Positions 33,158 to 41,931 of a stretch of DNA of 64,000 nt are shown in pieces. The DNA is from UBA1479 sp040218445. Lineage in GTDB: Bacteria; Pseudomonadota; Alphaproteobacteria; Rhodospirillales; Casp-alpha2. The notes below the pieces were generated by a model that was not told the origin of the DNA, searched no databases, and worked only from the letters and a program-made list of their open reading frames with translations. Position numbers and translations under genes: made by a program. The stretch lies in assembly GCA_040218445.1 (NCBI GenBank), contig JAVJRK010000010.1, positions 992,001-1,056,000 on the forward strand. Direction: 5' to 3'. Within the stretch, counting starts at the first letter, position 1. Every line of letters starts with the position of its first letter.

Positions 33158-34249
33158 CTACCCCCGTCGTTTCTGTGACATCAGCAGGCCCAGGAACAAG
33201 GGAATACCGATCAAGGCGGTGACGATCCCGTCGGGGATGAGAACCCCCGGCACCAGGGATTTGCCGATCAGCGACGCCCCGGACAGGATGACGGCCCCGG
33301 CAAGCGCACTGCCCGGCAGGAAAAAGCGATGGTCCTCGCCCAAAGCCAGGCGCGCGATGTGTGGTCCGATCAGGCCGACGAAACCGATCACGCCGGTAAA
33401 GGCGACGGCGACGGCGGTCATGGCGCTGACCCGCAACAGTACGGTCAGGCGCAGCCGATCGACGGCGACACCGTAGCTGCGGGCGTAATCCTCGCCGCCG
33501 CGCAGCGCCGTCATGGCCCAGACCTGGCGGATCGATGCGGGCAGGCACAGGGCGAACACGACGGCGACGATGGTGACTTTTTCCCAGGTCGCGCGCGTCA
33601 GGGTGCCCATGGTCCAGAACACGATCTGTTGCAGGCTGTCACTGTCGGCGACGAACTGGATCAACTGGATCATCGCCTGAAGGGCGAACACCAGGGCGAT
33701 GCCGAACAGGATCACCGTATCGACCGTCGCCCCGTAAACCCGGGATAGAACCTGGATCAGAAAGGCCGACAGAAGGGCCCCCGCAAAAGCGCAGACGGGC
33801 ACCACGTAGTTTTCAGGAATTCCCAGGGGGGCGGAAAGATTAAGCACGATGGCAAGGGCCGCGCCCAGGGTCGCCGCATACATCACGCCAAGGGTCTGCG
33901 GGCTGGCCAAGGGGTTGTTCAGGACCGTCTGCATTTCGGCCCCGGCCAGGCCCAGGCAGGCCCCCACGGCGACGGCCATCAGGGCGAAGGGCAGGCGTAC
34001 GTCCCACAAGATCACGTACAATCCCGGTTCCAAGGCATCGGGGTGAAGGAACCCGTTTGCGACCTGGGCAAGGGACAGGCCGGCCGGGCCGGTCATGATG
34101 TTGACCACCACGGTCGTGACCAGCGCCGTTGCCAGGATGACCAGCCAGGCCGTGCGCCGGGTGACGAAGCGGCGGTATCCGGCGGCCAGTGTCGGGGTGT
34201 CGCCTTCGCGGGCGGCTCCCGTGTCCGTCATGCCCTCTGTCCGGCTCAT
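33158..34249 (-). CDS. FecCD-type siderophore ABC permease
   Basis: The 363-residue permease has about ten hydrophobic segments and FecCD hallmarks: VILWDVRLPFALMAVAVGACLGLAGAEMQTVLNNPLASPQ (read as two adjoining stretches), and the coupling-helix region VIGFVGLIGPHIARLALGEDHRFFLP. The start at 34249 overlaps the stop of the binding-protein gene (ATGA); ATG 34231 is an alternative. A single permease gene suggests a homodimeric channel as in BtuC2. The substrate is probably a ferric siderophore. Confidence 0.92.
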   Translation of the reverse strand: MSRTEGMTDTGAAREGDTPTLAAGYRRFVTRRTAWLVILATALVTTVVVNIMTGPAGLSLAQVANGFLHPDALEPGLYVILWDVRLPFALMAVAVGACLGLAGAEMQTVLNNPLASPQTLGVMYAATLGAALAIVLNLSAPLGIPENYVVPVCAFAGALLSAFLIQVLSRVYGATVDTVILFGIALVFALQAMIQLIQFVADSDSLQQIVFWTMGTLTRATWEKVTIVAVVFALCLPASIRQVWAMTALRGGEDYARSYGVAVDRLRLTVLLRVSAMTAVAVAFTGVIGFVGLIGPHIARLALGEDHRFFLPGSALAGAVILSGASLIGKSLVPGVLIPDGIVTALIGIPLFLGLLMSQKRRG

Positions 34250-35421
34250 TTGGCGGGGGCGTCCGGCGCGAGGCCAACCCAATAGGCACCTTCCAGCGGC
34301 ACCGGCTGGTATCGCGCAAACAGGGTTTCCAGGGTTTTGCGGGGATTCAGGTCCTTGAAGCGGTCCGGGTGAAGCCATTTCGCCATGGTCTGTACGGCCA
34401 CCACGTTCATCGGCGTGTTGTAGAAGTTATGCCAGATCGCATAGGCATGGCCCGACTGCACGGCTTTCAGGCCGCTGATCGTCCGCCGACCGGTGGCCTG
34501 GATCAGGGTCTTGCGGGCCAAATCTTCATCGGCGCTTGGCCCCAGGATGATGCGCCCGGGTTTCGGGTATTTGACCCCGGCGGCCCCGATGGCCGTGCCC
34601 ATGTAGATGTCGGGCTGCGCGACCAGCAAATATTCGGGGTTCAACAGGCCGTAGGCGCCCGGGATTTTTCCCTTGGCGATGTTATCGCCGCCGGCCCAGT
34701 CGATGAACCGGCCCATCATGCCGTCGCTCATGGTGGCGCAGCAGTCTTCACGGCCGCCGACATGGATTTCGATGAAGACCCGGGGTTTCTTAGTCACACC
34801 GGCCAGGCCGTCCTGAACCTTCTTAAGCTCCGCCGCGTAGAAATTATTGAAAGCCTCGGCCTCGGCCTCGCGGCCCATGATCTTGCCCAAAAGGGTGATG
34901 CTTCTCGGCGTGTTGACCAGGGGTTCAAGCCGGAAATCAACAACCACGACCGGCACGCCGGCATCGGCCAGCCGGTCCAGGATCGCTTTGTGCCGCGCAC
35001 CCGGGCCGTGGCCCGACCCCAGGCCGAAAATGGCGACGTCTGGTTTCACGCTGATGGATTTTTCCAGGGAAAAGGATTCCGCGCTGCCGTGGCCGATCTG
35101 CGGCACGTCCTTCAATTTCGGGAAGACCTTGGCGTATTGCGCGAAGCCGGCCGGGTCGAACCGTTTGAAGTCGCCCATCATGCCGGCCAGTCCGCTGACC
35201 GGGTCTTCCTTATTAAGGACGGCGATATTCGGCAGGAACCGTCCTTCGCCCAGGATCATGGTTTTGACGGGGACCGAAACCTCGACCGTTCGCCCGGCGA
35301 TATCGGTGACCGTGATCGTTTTACCGGCCTGGGCGGGGGCGGTCATCGAACCGATGGCCAGCAGCGCCGCCGCCGCCCATTTGGCGGCTGTCCGTGTTGG
35401 GGTTTTCATCGTCGTCATCAT
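34246..35421 (-). CDS. Periplasmic siderophore/iron-binding protein
   Basis: The 391-residue class III binding protein has a signal peptide ending near APAQA-GK (about 32) and begins KTITVTDIAGRTVEVSVPVK, the usual FecB/BtuF opening. The segment VKPDVAIFGLGS and the long central helix fit the family. An AAGGA Shine-Dalgarno precedes the ATG at 35421. The paired cysteines in GGREDCCATMSDG are unusual for the family and might bind metal or form a disulfide. It is the second gene of the operon, 125 bases after the TonB receptor gene. Confidence 0.9.
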   Translation of the reverse strand: MMTTMKTPTRTAAKWAAAALLAIGSMTAPAQAGKTITVTDIAGRTVEVSVPVKTMILGEGRFLPNIAVLNKEDPVSGLAGMMGDFKRFDPAGFAQYAKVFPKLKDVPQIGHGSAESFSLEKSISVKPDVAIFGLGSGHGPGARHKAILDRLADAGVPVVVVDFRLEPLVNTPRSITLLGKIMGREAEAEAFNNFYAAELKKVQDGLAGVTKKPRVFIEIHVGGREDCCATMSDGMMGRFIDWAGGDNIAKGKIPGAYGLLNPEYLLVAQPDIYMGTAIGAAGVKYPKPGRIILGPSADEDLARKTLIQATGRRTISGLKAVQSGHAYAIWHNFYNTPMNVVAVQTMAKWLHPDRFKDLNPRKTLETLFARYQPVPLEGAYWVGLAPDAPAK

Positions 35422-35546
35422 GGTTTCCTTCTTGATTGCTCTCCTGCAACGGCCATACGCGCGGAACGGGCGCCGCCCCGGACGATCCGAGGATCATCCA
35501 TATGGGGCGGGCCCGCCGCGCAGTAACTGATGTTCGGGCGTAAGTT

Positions 35547-37574
35547 CTAAAAGTCCATTTTGGCCGTCAGCAGAAACGTTCTCCCTGGTTCGAAATAGGC
35601 CGAGGCGCTGGTTGAATCGCCCCCGGCCGTGGCACGGTCGGCATAGGTTCGGTCAAACAAGTTCTTCACATCCAGCCGGAGCGTCAGATTGCCCAGATCC
35701 ATGTTGCCGATGTTCTCGGGTTGCCATTGGGCATAGAGGTTGACCACCAAGTAACTGTTCCGTGGATTGGCGGGGTCATCCGCGTTACGGAAGGCGAATT
35801 CATTGGTCGTGCCGACGCGGATTCCATATTCGGGGAACAGATGGGCGGCCTCTAAGGTCAGGATCGAACCCATGTTGAACCCGTGGTAACTGGATGATGT
35901 CGTGGCCAGCACCTCTCCGTTGGCGCGCAGGTTCTGCTGCGAGAAGGTGGCGCGCAGATAACCGTTGTCGTGGGTGTATTTGCCCGACAGGTTGTAGCCC
36001 TTGGACGTCAGGTTCAGGTTGCTTTGCCGGCTGGCGGAACCACGCTGGTGCGAACCGATGACCCGCGTGAAGAAGATATGGGCGTCGGCGGAGAAGGGAC
36101 CTTCTTCGCCCTTGAACCCGACTTTGGAGTTGATCGAACGCGAGGCCTCCAGGTCGATATAGTTCCAAGAGCCGGTCAGGTTGTAGATCAATGATTCACC
36201 CAACGGGATGCCGCCGAAGGTGGAGCCGGCACCGGCATAGCCGGTCATCCCTTTGATGAAATCGTATTCGCCGTTCAGATTGCCGCTGGCGCCGCTGGTT
36301 TGGATGTGATCGCCGTTGACGCCGAACAGCCATTGCTTGTCGAAACGGCCACCGAACGATACGCGGATATCGTTGGTCATCTTCAGCCGCGCCTGTGCAA
36401 AGGCGCCGATGTTCTTGGAAATTTCATTATTGCCGAAGGGCTCGTTGGCGGGACCGAAGCCGGGGCGTGAAGAAAAACTGTTCTCGCCCTTGTCGCGGTA
36501 GAAATCGACACCGACGGTCACGCTGCCCGTTTGGGCCACGCCCAGGTTGGTGGTGAAGGTATTGGCCAATTTCCCGGAGAAGCTGGACGTCTTGGAATTG
36601 ACATCGTGATTGCCGCCCAGGGCCAGATCGTCAATGTCGAGGCGGATTTCATTGTAGGACAGGACGAACTCGGGGTTGATCATGGCCGTCGGCGCTTCGT
36701 CCTTGTAGGTCATGCCGAAGGACTTGCGCTGATACGAATGAGGGATTGGCTGCGAGCCGTTGGACAGGGCGGCGAAGTTGACTCGGTTCGGCCGGATGCC
36801 TTCGTCCTGCAGGAAACTGGAATTGAACTCGACCCGGTCGCCCCCTTGGCCGGTCCAGGCTGCCTTGCCCAGGAAGGTCTTCATCTTGGGGGCTGATCCG
36901 AGGACCTCGACATCACGGCCGTCGTGGTAGTTGTTGGCGTTGTCGTATGAGCCGTGAATAAGGGTTTCGAACCCGGATGACTGACCGGCGAGGGTCAGGT
37001 TGGGGCTGTAAAGGTCCGTGTCCGATTCATAATGGAACTTGGCCATGCCGCCGAAGGTCTCGCCGGGCTCCAGGATGTCGCGGGCATCCTTGGTTTCATA
37101 GGCGATCGAACCACCCAGCGATCCGGGTCCCACATCGGCCGGCGTTACGCCGGTTTCGACGCGCACGCTTTTCAGCAGCGATGGATCGATAATGACCGTC
37201 CCCATATGGTGGAAGGTCGTGCCGACCTGGCGGGCGCCGTCGATCTTGACGTTCAGGTTCGAGTCTTCAAGACCGTTGATATAGGACTTGCGCGCAAGAT
37301 CACCGCCGCCGCCGATTTTGACCCCGGCTTCACCCTGGAACACGTCTTTGATATCAATCGGGTTGGCCTGCTCCAGTTCTTCCTCGCCGATCTGATAGCC
37401 GCCTGGCGCGACCTCGGTTGCGGTGACGGAAATGGGGGCCAGGACGGTTGCGTCCTGCGCCATCGCGGTTCCGGCGGCGCCCAAGGGCACCAGTAGCGCT
37501 GCGGCGGCGGTGCCCTGAAGAAGAAGGGTGCGGAGTACAGGATGATGGGCATCCCGGGATCGGATGGTTGGCAT
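35547..37574 (-). CDS. TonB-dependent siderophore/heme-type receptor
   Basis: The 675-residue outer-membrane receptor starts at ATG 37574 with GAGG about seven bases upstream; the longer frame begins at a TTG. A signal peptide ends near GTAMAQD. The plug has TEVAPGGYQIGEEELEQANP, DVFQGEAGVKIGGGGDLARKSYINGLED and GSLGGSIAYETKDARD. The barrel ends in a canonical LRLDVKNLFDRTYADRA strand and a C-terminal FLLTAKMDF. Plug wording (GVKIGGGGD...) is closer to heme or Fe-siderophore receptors; substrate is unresolved. It is the first gene of the iron operon, behind a Fur-like box. Confidence 0.93.
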   Translation of the reverse strand: MPTIRSRDAHHPVLRTLLLQGTAAAALLVPLGAAGTAMAQDATVLAPISVTATEVAPGGYQIGEEELEQANPIDIKDVFQGEAGVKIGGGGDLARKSYINGLEDSNLNVKIDGARQVGTTFHHMGTVIIDPSLLKSVRVETGVTPADVGPGSLGGSIAYETKDARDILEPGETFGGMAKFHYESDTDLYSPNLTLAGQSSGFETLIHGSYDNANNYHDGRDVEVLGSAPKMKTFLGKAAWTGQGGDRVEFNSSFLQDEGIRPNRVNFAALSNGSQPIPHSYQRKSFGMTYKDEAPTAMINPEFVLSYNEIRLDIDDLALGGNHDVNSKTSSFSGKLANTFTTNLGVAQTGSVTVGVDFYRDKGENSFSSRPGFGPANEPFGNNEISKNIGAFAQARLKMTNDIRVSFGGRFDKQWLFGVNGDHIQTSGASGNLNGEYDFIKGMTGYAGAGSTFGGIPLGESLIYNLTGSWNYIDLEASRSINSKVGFKGEEGPFSADAHIFFTRVIGSHQRGSASRQSNLNLTSKGYNLSGKYTHDNGYLRATFSQQNLRANGEVLATTSSSYHGFNMGSILTLEAAHLFPEYGIRVGTTNEFAFRNADDPANPRNSYLVVNLYAQWQPENIGNMDLGNLTLRLDVKNLFDRTYADRATAGGDSTSASAYFEPGRTFLLTAKMDF

Positions 37575-37609
37575 GGTGGTCCTCAAGAGTTGGTCATTGC
37601 ATTATAATT

Positions 37610-37628
37610 AAGAATGCTTCTCATTATC
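37610..37628 (-). promoter_or_regulatory. Fur-like box before the TonB receptor
   Basis: On the minus strand the site reads GATAATGAGAAGCATTCTT, matching 15 of 19 bases of the classic GATAATGATAATCATTATC Fur box. It lies about 36 bases before the receptor start codon, where a promoter is expected. Whether the local regulator is Fur, Irr or RirA cannot be told. Confidence 0.65.
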
Positions 37629-37803
37629 ACTCCATGCGCGGAACAGCCACGATCTTGCCGTTTCAAAAAACACATATTTTTTGTGAAAAATCGCAATCGA
37701 CCCGAATCGGCTGAAAACGGCGGTCATTCAAGGGGTGTTTGAAGCTGGGGGTGATCGATTGGCTTGGGTTTAAGGAACGGAAAAGGACGGCATGCTTTAC
37801 TAA

Positions 37804-37830
37804 TTGCAAGTAATTATTATTATTATTGCA
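37804..37830. promoter_or_regulatory. TTGCAA-(ATT)n-TTGCA element before the AraC gene
   Basis: TTGCAA at 37804-37809 and TTGCA at 37826-37830 frame an ATT microsatellite of about six repeats, 54 bases before the likely AraC start. TGCAA...TTGCA dyads occur in alphaproteobacterial Fur/Mur sites, so this may be an iron-responsive operator. The repeat tract could also change length by slippage. Confidence 0.4.
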
Positions 37831-37883
37831 GTGAGCGCGGGGCGTATCGAGGCGCCCCGCGGATGGCAGAGTGCGGGGGTCAT

Positions 37884-38927
37884 ATGGGACAACGCAATTT
37901 CTCGACGACGAATGCGCCTCGGGCTCGGGCGGGCCAACGACTTGGCGATCAACCAGTCAGCCAGGCGGATTTGCTCGAAATGGCGGTCGAAACCGACGCC
38001 AGAACCTTCAATATCTCTGCCCCGGCTTTGGGCGGCAAGGATACGGCCATCCACGGCCGCCTGAACAACGTGCGGTGCCGGTCGGGTCTTTACGTGCACG
38101 CCACGGATACGGTCGAAGCACACGACCTTGCCGCCGAATGGGACATGCCGCCGGCTTGTTCCGTAGCGGTGATGCTGGAAGGAAAACTGGAGGTCTGCCT
38201 GGACGATGTCGCAATGCATCTGGGGCCCGAAGGCCAGGAGGGCAATCTCGGCCCGACCGGTCATATCTGGTCGATCACCGAACCGGCCCGTCTGACCCGC
38301 CGGTCACAGAAGGGCATGCGCGTGCGCAAGGTCATCGTCACGGTGCCTTGGGAATGGATCGAACGGGTCCTGGCGGACAATGCCCTGCCCAATCAAAACT
38401 TGGAAACCTTCGCGCGATCGCACCGTGCCAATATGGCCTGGCGGCCATCGCCCCATGCCATTTCCCTGGCGGAACAGATCGTTAATCCGTCACGTGCAGC
38501 ACCCACCCTGGTCAATATGTCGGTGGAAAGCAGGGCCATTGAAATCGTGCGTGAAGCCCTGGAAAGCATCATCGCCGATGCCCCGGACCGCGCGCCCAAT
38601 CGCCCCACGACAAAGACACAGAAGAAAGCTCAATCCGTACGGGATTACATCAATACCCACCTTGCGGAAAACCCGTCCCTGAAAACGATGTCCAAGGACC
38701 TGGGCATGAGCGTCAGCACCATGCAGGAAGCGTTCAAGGAAATTTATGGCCGCACGATCGCCGACTATTTGCGGGAATTGCGCCTTCAGCGGGCACGCAA
38801 AGCCATCGAACGGGATGACGTTTCCGTCGCTCAGGCGGCCTACGAAGCGGGCTATTCGAACCCGGCGAACTTTTCGACGGCGTTCAAGCGGCTGTTCGGT
38901 TTATCGCCGTCGGATGTCCGGGGGTAA
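37884..38927 (+). CDS. AraC-family regulator, PchR-like
   Basis: The 347-residue regulator has a C-terminal pair of HTH motifs: NPSLKTMSKDLGMSVSTMQE and VSVAQAAYEAGYSNPANFST with the AraC signature ending FKRLFGLSPSDVRG. The N-terminal half (LYVHATDTVEAHDLAAEWDMPPACSVAVMLEG split in the text) resembles the siderophore-sensing regulators PchR/YbtA. It is divergent from the iron-uptake operon and is its likely activator with the cognate siderophore as ligand. ATG 37884 is preferred (GGGGGT just upstream); ATG 37863 is possible. Confidence 0.88.
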   Translation: MGQRNFSTTNAPRARAGQRLGDQPVSQADLLEMAVETDARTFNISAPALGGKDTAIHGRLNNVRCRSGLYVHATDTVEAHDLAAEWDMPPACSVAVMLEGKLEVCLDDVAMHLGPEGQEGNLGPTGHIWSITEPARLTRRSQKGMRVRKVIVTVPWEWIERVLADNALPNQNLETFARSHRANMAWRPSPHAISLAEQIVNPSRAAPTLVNMSVESRAIEIVREALESIIADAPDRAPNRPTTKTQKKAQSVRDYINTHLAENPSLKTMSKDLGMSVSTMQEAFKEIYGRTIADYLRELRLQRARKAIERDDVSVAQAAYEAGYSNPANFSTAFKRLFGLSPSDVRG

Positions 38928-38967
38928 TCGGCGGCGGCGTGAACAAGCCGGGTGGAGCGTGGTCCGG

Positions 38968-39866
38968 TCAGTTCGTGGGTTGTGTTGCGCTTTGCCCGGC
39001 TGCGCATTCGCCAACGTTTCCATCCGGCAATTTCGCACCGCAAACATTGGTTTGATCGTCGATCACGCTCTCGAACGTCGCCTCTCGCAGGTCCGCGCCG
39101 GTGAAATCGGCATGACGAACATCCGTCAAAATGAATTTGCAGCGATGGCATTTCACGCCGGTCATGTTGGCGTCGCTGAAATCCGTCGACTGCAGCAAGG
39201 ATCCGCTCAGGTCCGCGCCGCTCAGGTTGGCACCCTGAACGCTGGTACCGGTCAGGTCGACACCCCGCAGGTTGGCGCCGCTTAATCGGCACCGTCCAGA
39301 TTCGCGTTGGCAAGATTGGTGCTTTGCAGGTCGGCGCCGCGCAGGTCCGATGACCGCATGTCCGCCCAGGCTGCATTGACCTTGGTGAATTTAACGCCGG
39401 CCAGTTCGCTGGCGGACATGGTAATTCCGGTCATATCGACGATATCGAATTCGGCCCCCGGGGCGAACACAAAGGACAGATTTGCGTTGATCAATTTCGT
39501 GTTCACGAAAGTTGCATTTTCCAACTGTGCCCGGGACAACTTGGCGCCGGTCAAATCAGTGCCGCGAAAGTCGACCAGTGCCAGGTTTGCGCTGTCCAGG
39601 TCGATGCCCGACATGTTGCAATCCAGAAAATCGGCGCTGATAATGAACGCACCGCTCAAATCAATGCCGGACAAGTCACAGCGTTCCATTTTGACGTAGC
39701 GCAGATCGCAAAATCGGCAAGATTGATTGTGTTCGATCTTTTTGACCGCGGCAGGGTCGGCAGCATATCCGGTTCCGGGAGCATTCAGGATGACCGCCAG
39801 GGCGATCAAGATCGTTGCGGTCGAAAAAACCGGGCGGCGGAAAATGAACTGTCGAATGCGTTTCAT
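38968..39866 (-). pseudogene. Pentapeptide-repeat protein, frameshifted
   Basis: Two frames together encode one protein of about 300 residues. The first (39866 to 39282) gives a signal peptide (ILIALAVILNAPGTGYA) and about 30 A(D/N)LxX repeats to NLANANLDGAD, then a TAA. The second frame, starting at the same T, continues LSGANLRGVDLTGTSVQGAN and further repeats down to a stop at 38968. One missing T in GATTAAGC (39282-39288) explains it exactly. The product would be an exported right-handed beta-helix. It starts 10 bases after the TPR-secretin gene, so it belongs to that operon. A genuine mutation, an assembly error and recoding are all possible. Confidence 0.82.
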
Positions 39867-39876
39867 TGTTCCGGCC

Positions 39877-41847
39877 TCAATAGAACAGGAAGTTCAAGGC
39901 GCGTTTCAGGCGCGATGAAAAGGAGTTGTTGTTTTCCCAACGATCAAGCACGACATCGCCGGTCCGGAATTCACGGTAAAGCGAATTGTCCTGCATATGA
40001 GAAAATACCGAGGCCCAGTTGGGATAGGTGCGGAACCAATCCGCATGACGGGCCTTGAATTCGGTCACGGCGGATTCAGAAGGTGTGCCCGCCTTTGATT
40101 TACTTGGCTGCTTGAATACGTATTCGGGAAGTCTGGGGGTGATCAGCAACAGCACGGATTTGTTGAAATCCGTAGTTGTCTGCCGGCTGAACAGATATTG
40201 GACAATCGGGATATCCTGCAAAAGCGGCACGCCGTCCCGGGTCTCCTCCGTTTCCTTTTCGCTGAGGCCCGATAGAATCAAAGTCTCATTGAAGTTCATG
40301 GTCACATTGGCATTGACCGTGGTGCGCGATGTTTCGATCTTGGAGGTAAAACCCGTCACTTTAGAATTAGGCGTATTCAGAAACGTGCGTTCGGCTACGA
40401 CCGCCAACTTGACGCGCCCGTCATCCAGCATTTCCGGTGTGATGTTCAATTTCACGCCGACATCTTCTTCGATGGAAACGGCTTCGCCCGTGCCGCCCGC
40501 GGTCGATGGCAGGGTTTGCGCCTTGATCGAGACCCCGGAAAAGAATTCGGATGCCTGACCGTTCATCGCCGTCAACGTCGGCCGGGCGAGAATTTCACTT
40601 CGCGTGTCGGTGGCGGTGGCGATGTTCAAGGAATAGGTGATCGACGGGATGTTCAGAGCACGGGTAATCGTCCGCGTGAAATCACCCGTTGTCGTGCGCG
40701 TGTCGGACAGGGAAAACCCAGCCGTGGAAAGGTCCGTGCTGCCGAACTGAAGTGTCAAATTTGACAGCAGGTTGACGCCCTTGGCCGTGGTCGATTCTTC
40801 TTCTGTGCGGATGATGACCACGTCGACGATGACCATCTGATTGGCATCGGGAGCGGCTGCTTCGGCGCTGGTGTCGGAATCCGATGCCTGATCTTCGGAA
40901 GATTTGGCGTCGCTGTCTTGTTCGACCGCCACTACGGGCGCTGTTTTCGGCGCATTGGGGACGGTCCGCGGGGTATCCGCCCAAGGTGAACGCGGCCGGG
41001 TGTCCGTCACGACCGGCTCTACCGCGTCGGGGGCTTGCGCGTCTGGGTCCGGTAGGCCCTGTGCCAGAAGAACAGGATTGCGGATGTGGAAGCGTGTCCA
41101 ATCGTGCAGGCGGTCCTTCAACCGAGTCTCGATTTCCGGTGCGGGATTCAAGGTCTTGAGGCGCTGCGCGTAATCCAGTGCCGTGCCCGGCTGGTTCAGT
41201 GCGGCCAGCGTGATCGCCGATGCCTGCTGAACCCGCAAGCTGTCCGGTTCAACCCGGCGCAATTGGCGCAGTACGCCGTCGGCCGTGGGCATGTCGCCGG
41301 CGTAATAGGATGCCGCCGCCATATAGTAAAGCAGGTCCGGGTCGCGCGGATTGAGGATCAGCGCCTCGGCCAGATGGTTTTGTGCCTTGTCGTAATTTCT
41401 AAGGTCCAGTTCCAGCAGCCCGGCATGGTAATGGGCGAACCAATTGGACGCATCCAGACGGATGGCGCGATCGTATCCCTGGCGTGCGAGGTCGTATTTG
41501 GCATCGGCCCCGGCAAGCGCCATCAGGTGATAGCTTACTCCTGTCAGGAAATTCAGCATGGAATTTCCGCCGTCCAGATAAAGTGCCTTATTGAAAAGCC
41601 CCAATGCGGCTTCAAAGTTTCCGGCATCAAGTTCGGCAACACCTTGGGCCGTCAGCCGCCGGGGTTCGGTGGTGAGTTTCGAGGCGGGAATGACGGATGC
41701 GACCGGCGTACTTTCCACGTTGGAAACGCCCGTGGTCTGACAGGCAGCGATCAGGCACAGGCTTGCCGTCGCTGCGGTTAATGCCACGCGGCGCCTTATG
41801 GGGGACGGTCTGGTCCCATACCCGAAAGTTTTAGAATAAGCGCTCAT
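39877..41847 (-). CDS. TPR-secretin lipoprotein
   Basis: The 656-residue protein has a lipobox ending LIAAC (C36), four or more TPR units (about 60-220: AELDAGNFEAALGLFNKAL, HYHAGLLELDLRNYDKAQNH), an acidic linker (about 270-330) and a C-terminal secretin domain (VIIRTEEESTTAKGVNLL, SEILARPTLTAMNGQASEFF, DVGVKLNITPEMLDDGRVKL, VPLLQDIPIVQYLFS, VLLLITPRLPEY). The VPLLQDIP...LF motif is the standard secretin signature. It would form an outer-membrane ring for export. No secretion ATPase or pseudopilin genes are near. Start 41847 is preferred, with a G run just upstream. Confidence 0.88.
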   Translation of the reverse strand: MSAYSKTFGYGTRPSPIRRRVALTAATASLCLIAACQTTGVSNVESTPVASVIPASKLTTEPRRLTAQGVAELDAGNFEAALGLFNKALYLDGGNSMLNFLTGVSYHLMALAGADAKYDLARQGYDRAIRLDASNWFAHYHAGLLELDLRNYDKAQNHLAEALILNPRDPDLLYYMAAASYYAGDMPTADGVLRQLRRVEPDSLRVQQASAITLAALNQPGTALDYAQRLKTLNPAPEIETRLKDRLHDWTRFHIRNPVLLAQGLPDPDAQAPDAVEPVVTDTRPRSPWADTPRTVPNAPKTAPVVAVEQDSDAKSSEDQASDSDTSAEAAAPDANQMVIVDVVIIRTEEESTTAKGVNLLSNLTLQFGSTDLSTAGFSLSDTRTTTGDFTRTITRALNIPSITYSLNIATATDTRSEILARPTLTAMNGQASEFFSGVSIKAQTLPSTAGGTGEAVSIEEDVGVKLNITPEMLDDGRVKLAVVAERTFLNTPNSKVTGFTSKIETSRTTVNANVTMNFNETLILSGLSEKETEETRDGVPLLQDIPIVQYLFSRQTTTDFNKSVLLLITPRLPEYVFKQPSKSKAGTPSESAVTEFKARHADWFRTYPNWASVFSHMQDNSLYREFRTGDVVLDRWENNNSFSSRLKRALNFLFY

Positions 41848-41931
41848 TTCCCCCCTGGTGCTGCATGTTTTAAAGCTGCGCAATGCCTATTCAATTTATG
41901 CAGAACAGGTAATAATCACCTGAATATACTT

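Noticed and set aside
34189..35526. 445-residue plus-strand ORF
   Set aside because: Antisense to the siderophore-binding protein gene; composition is that of an opposite-strand shadow.
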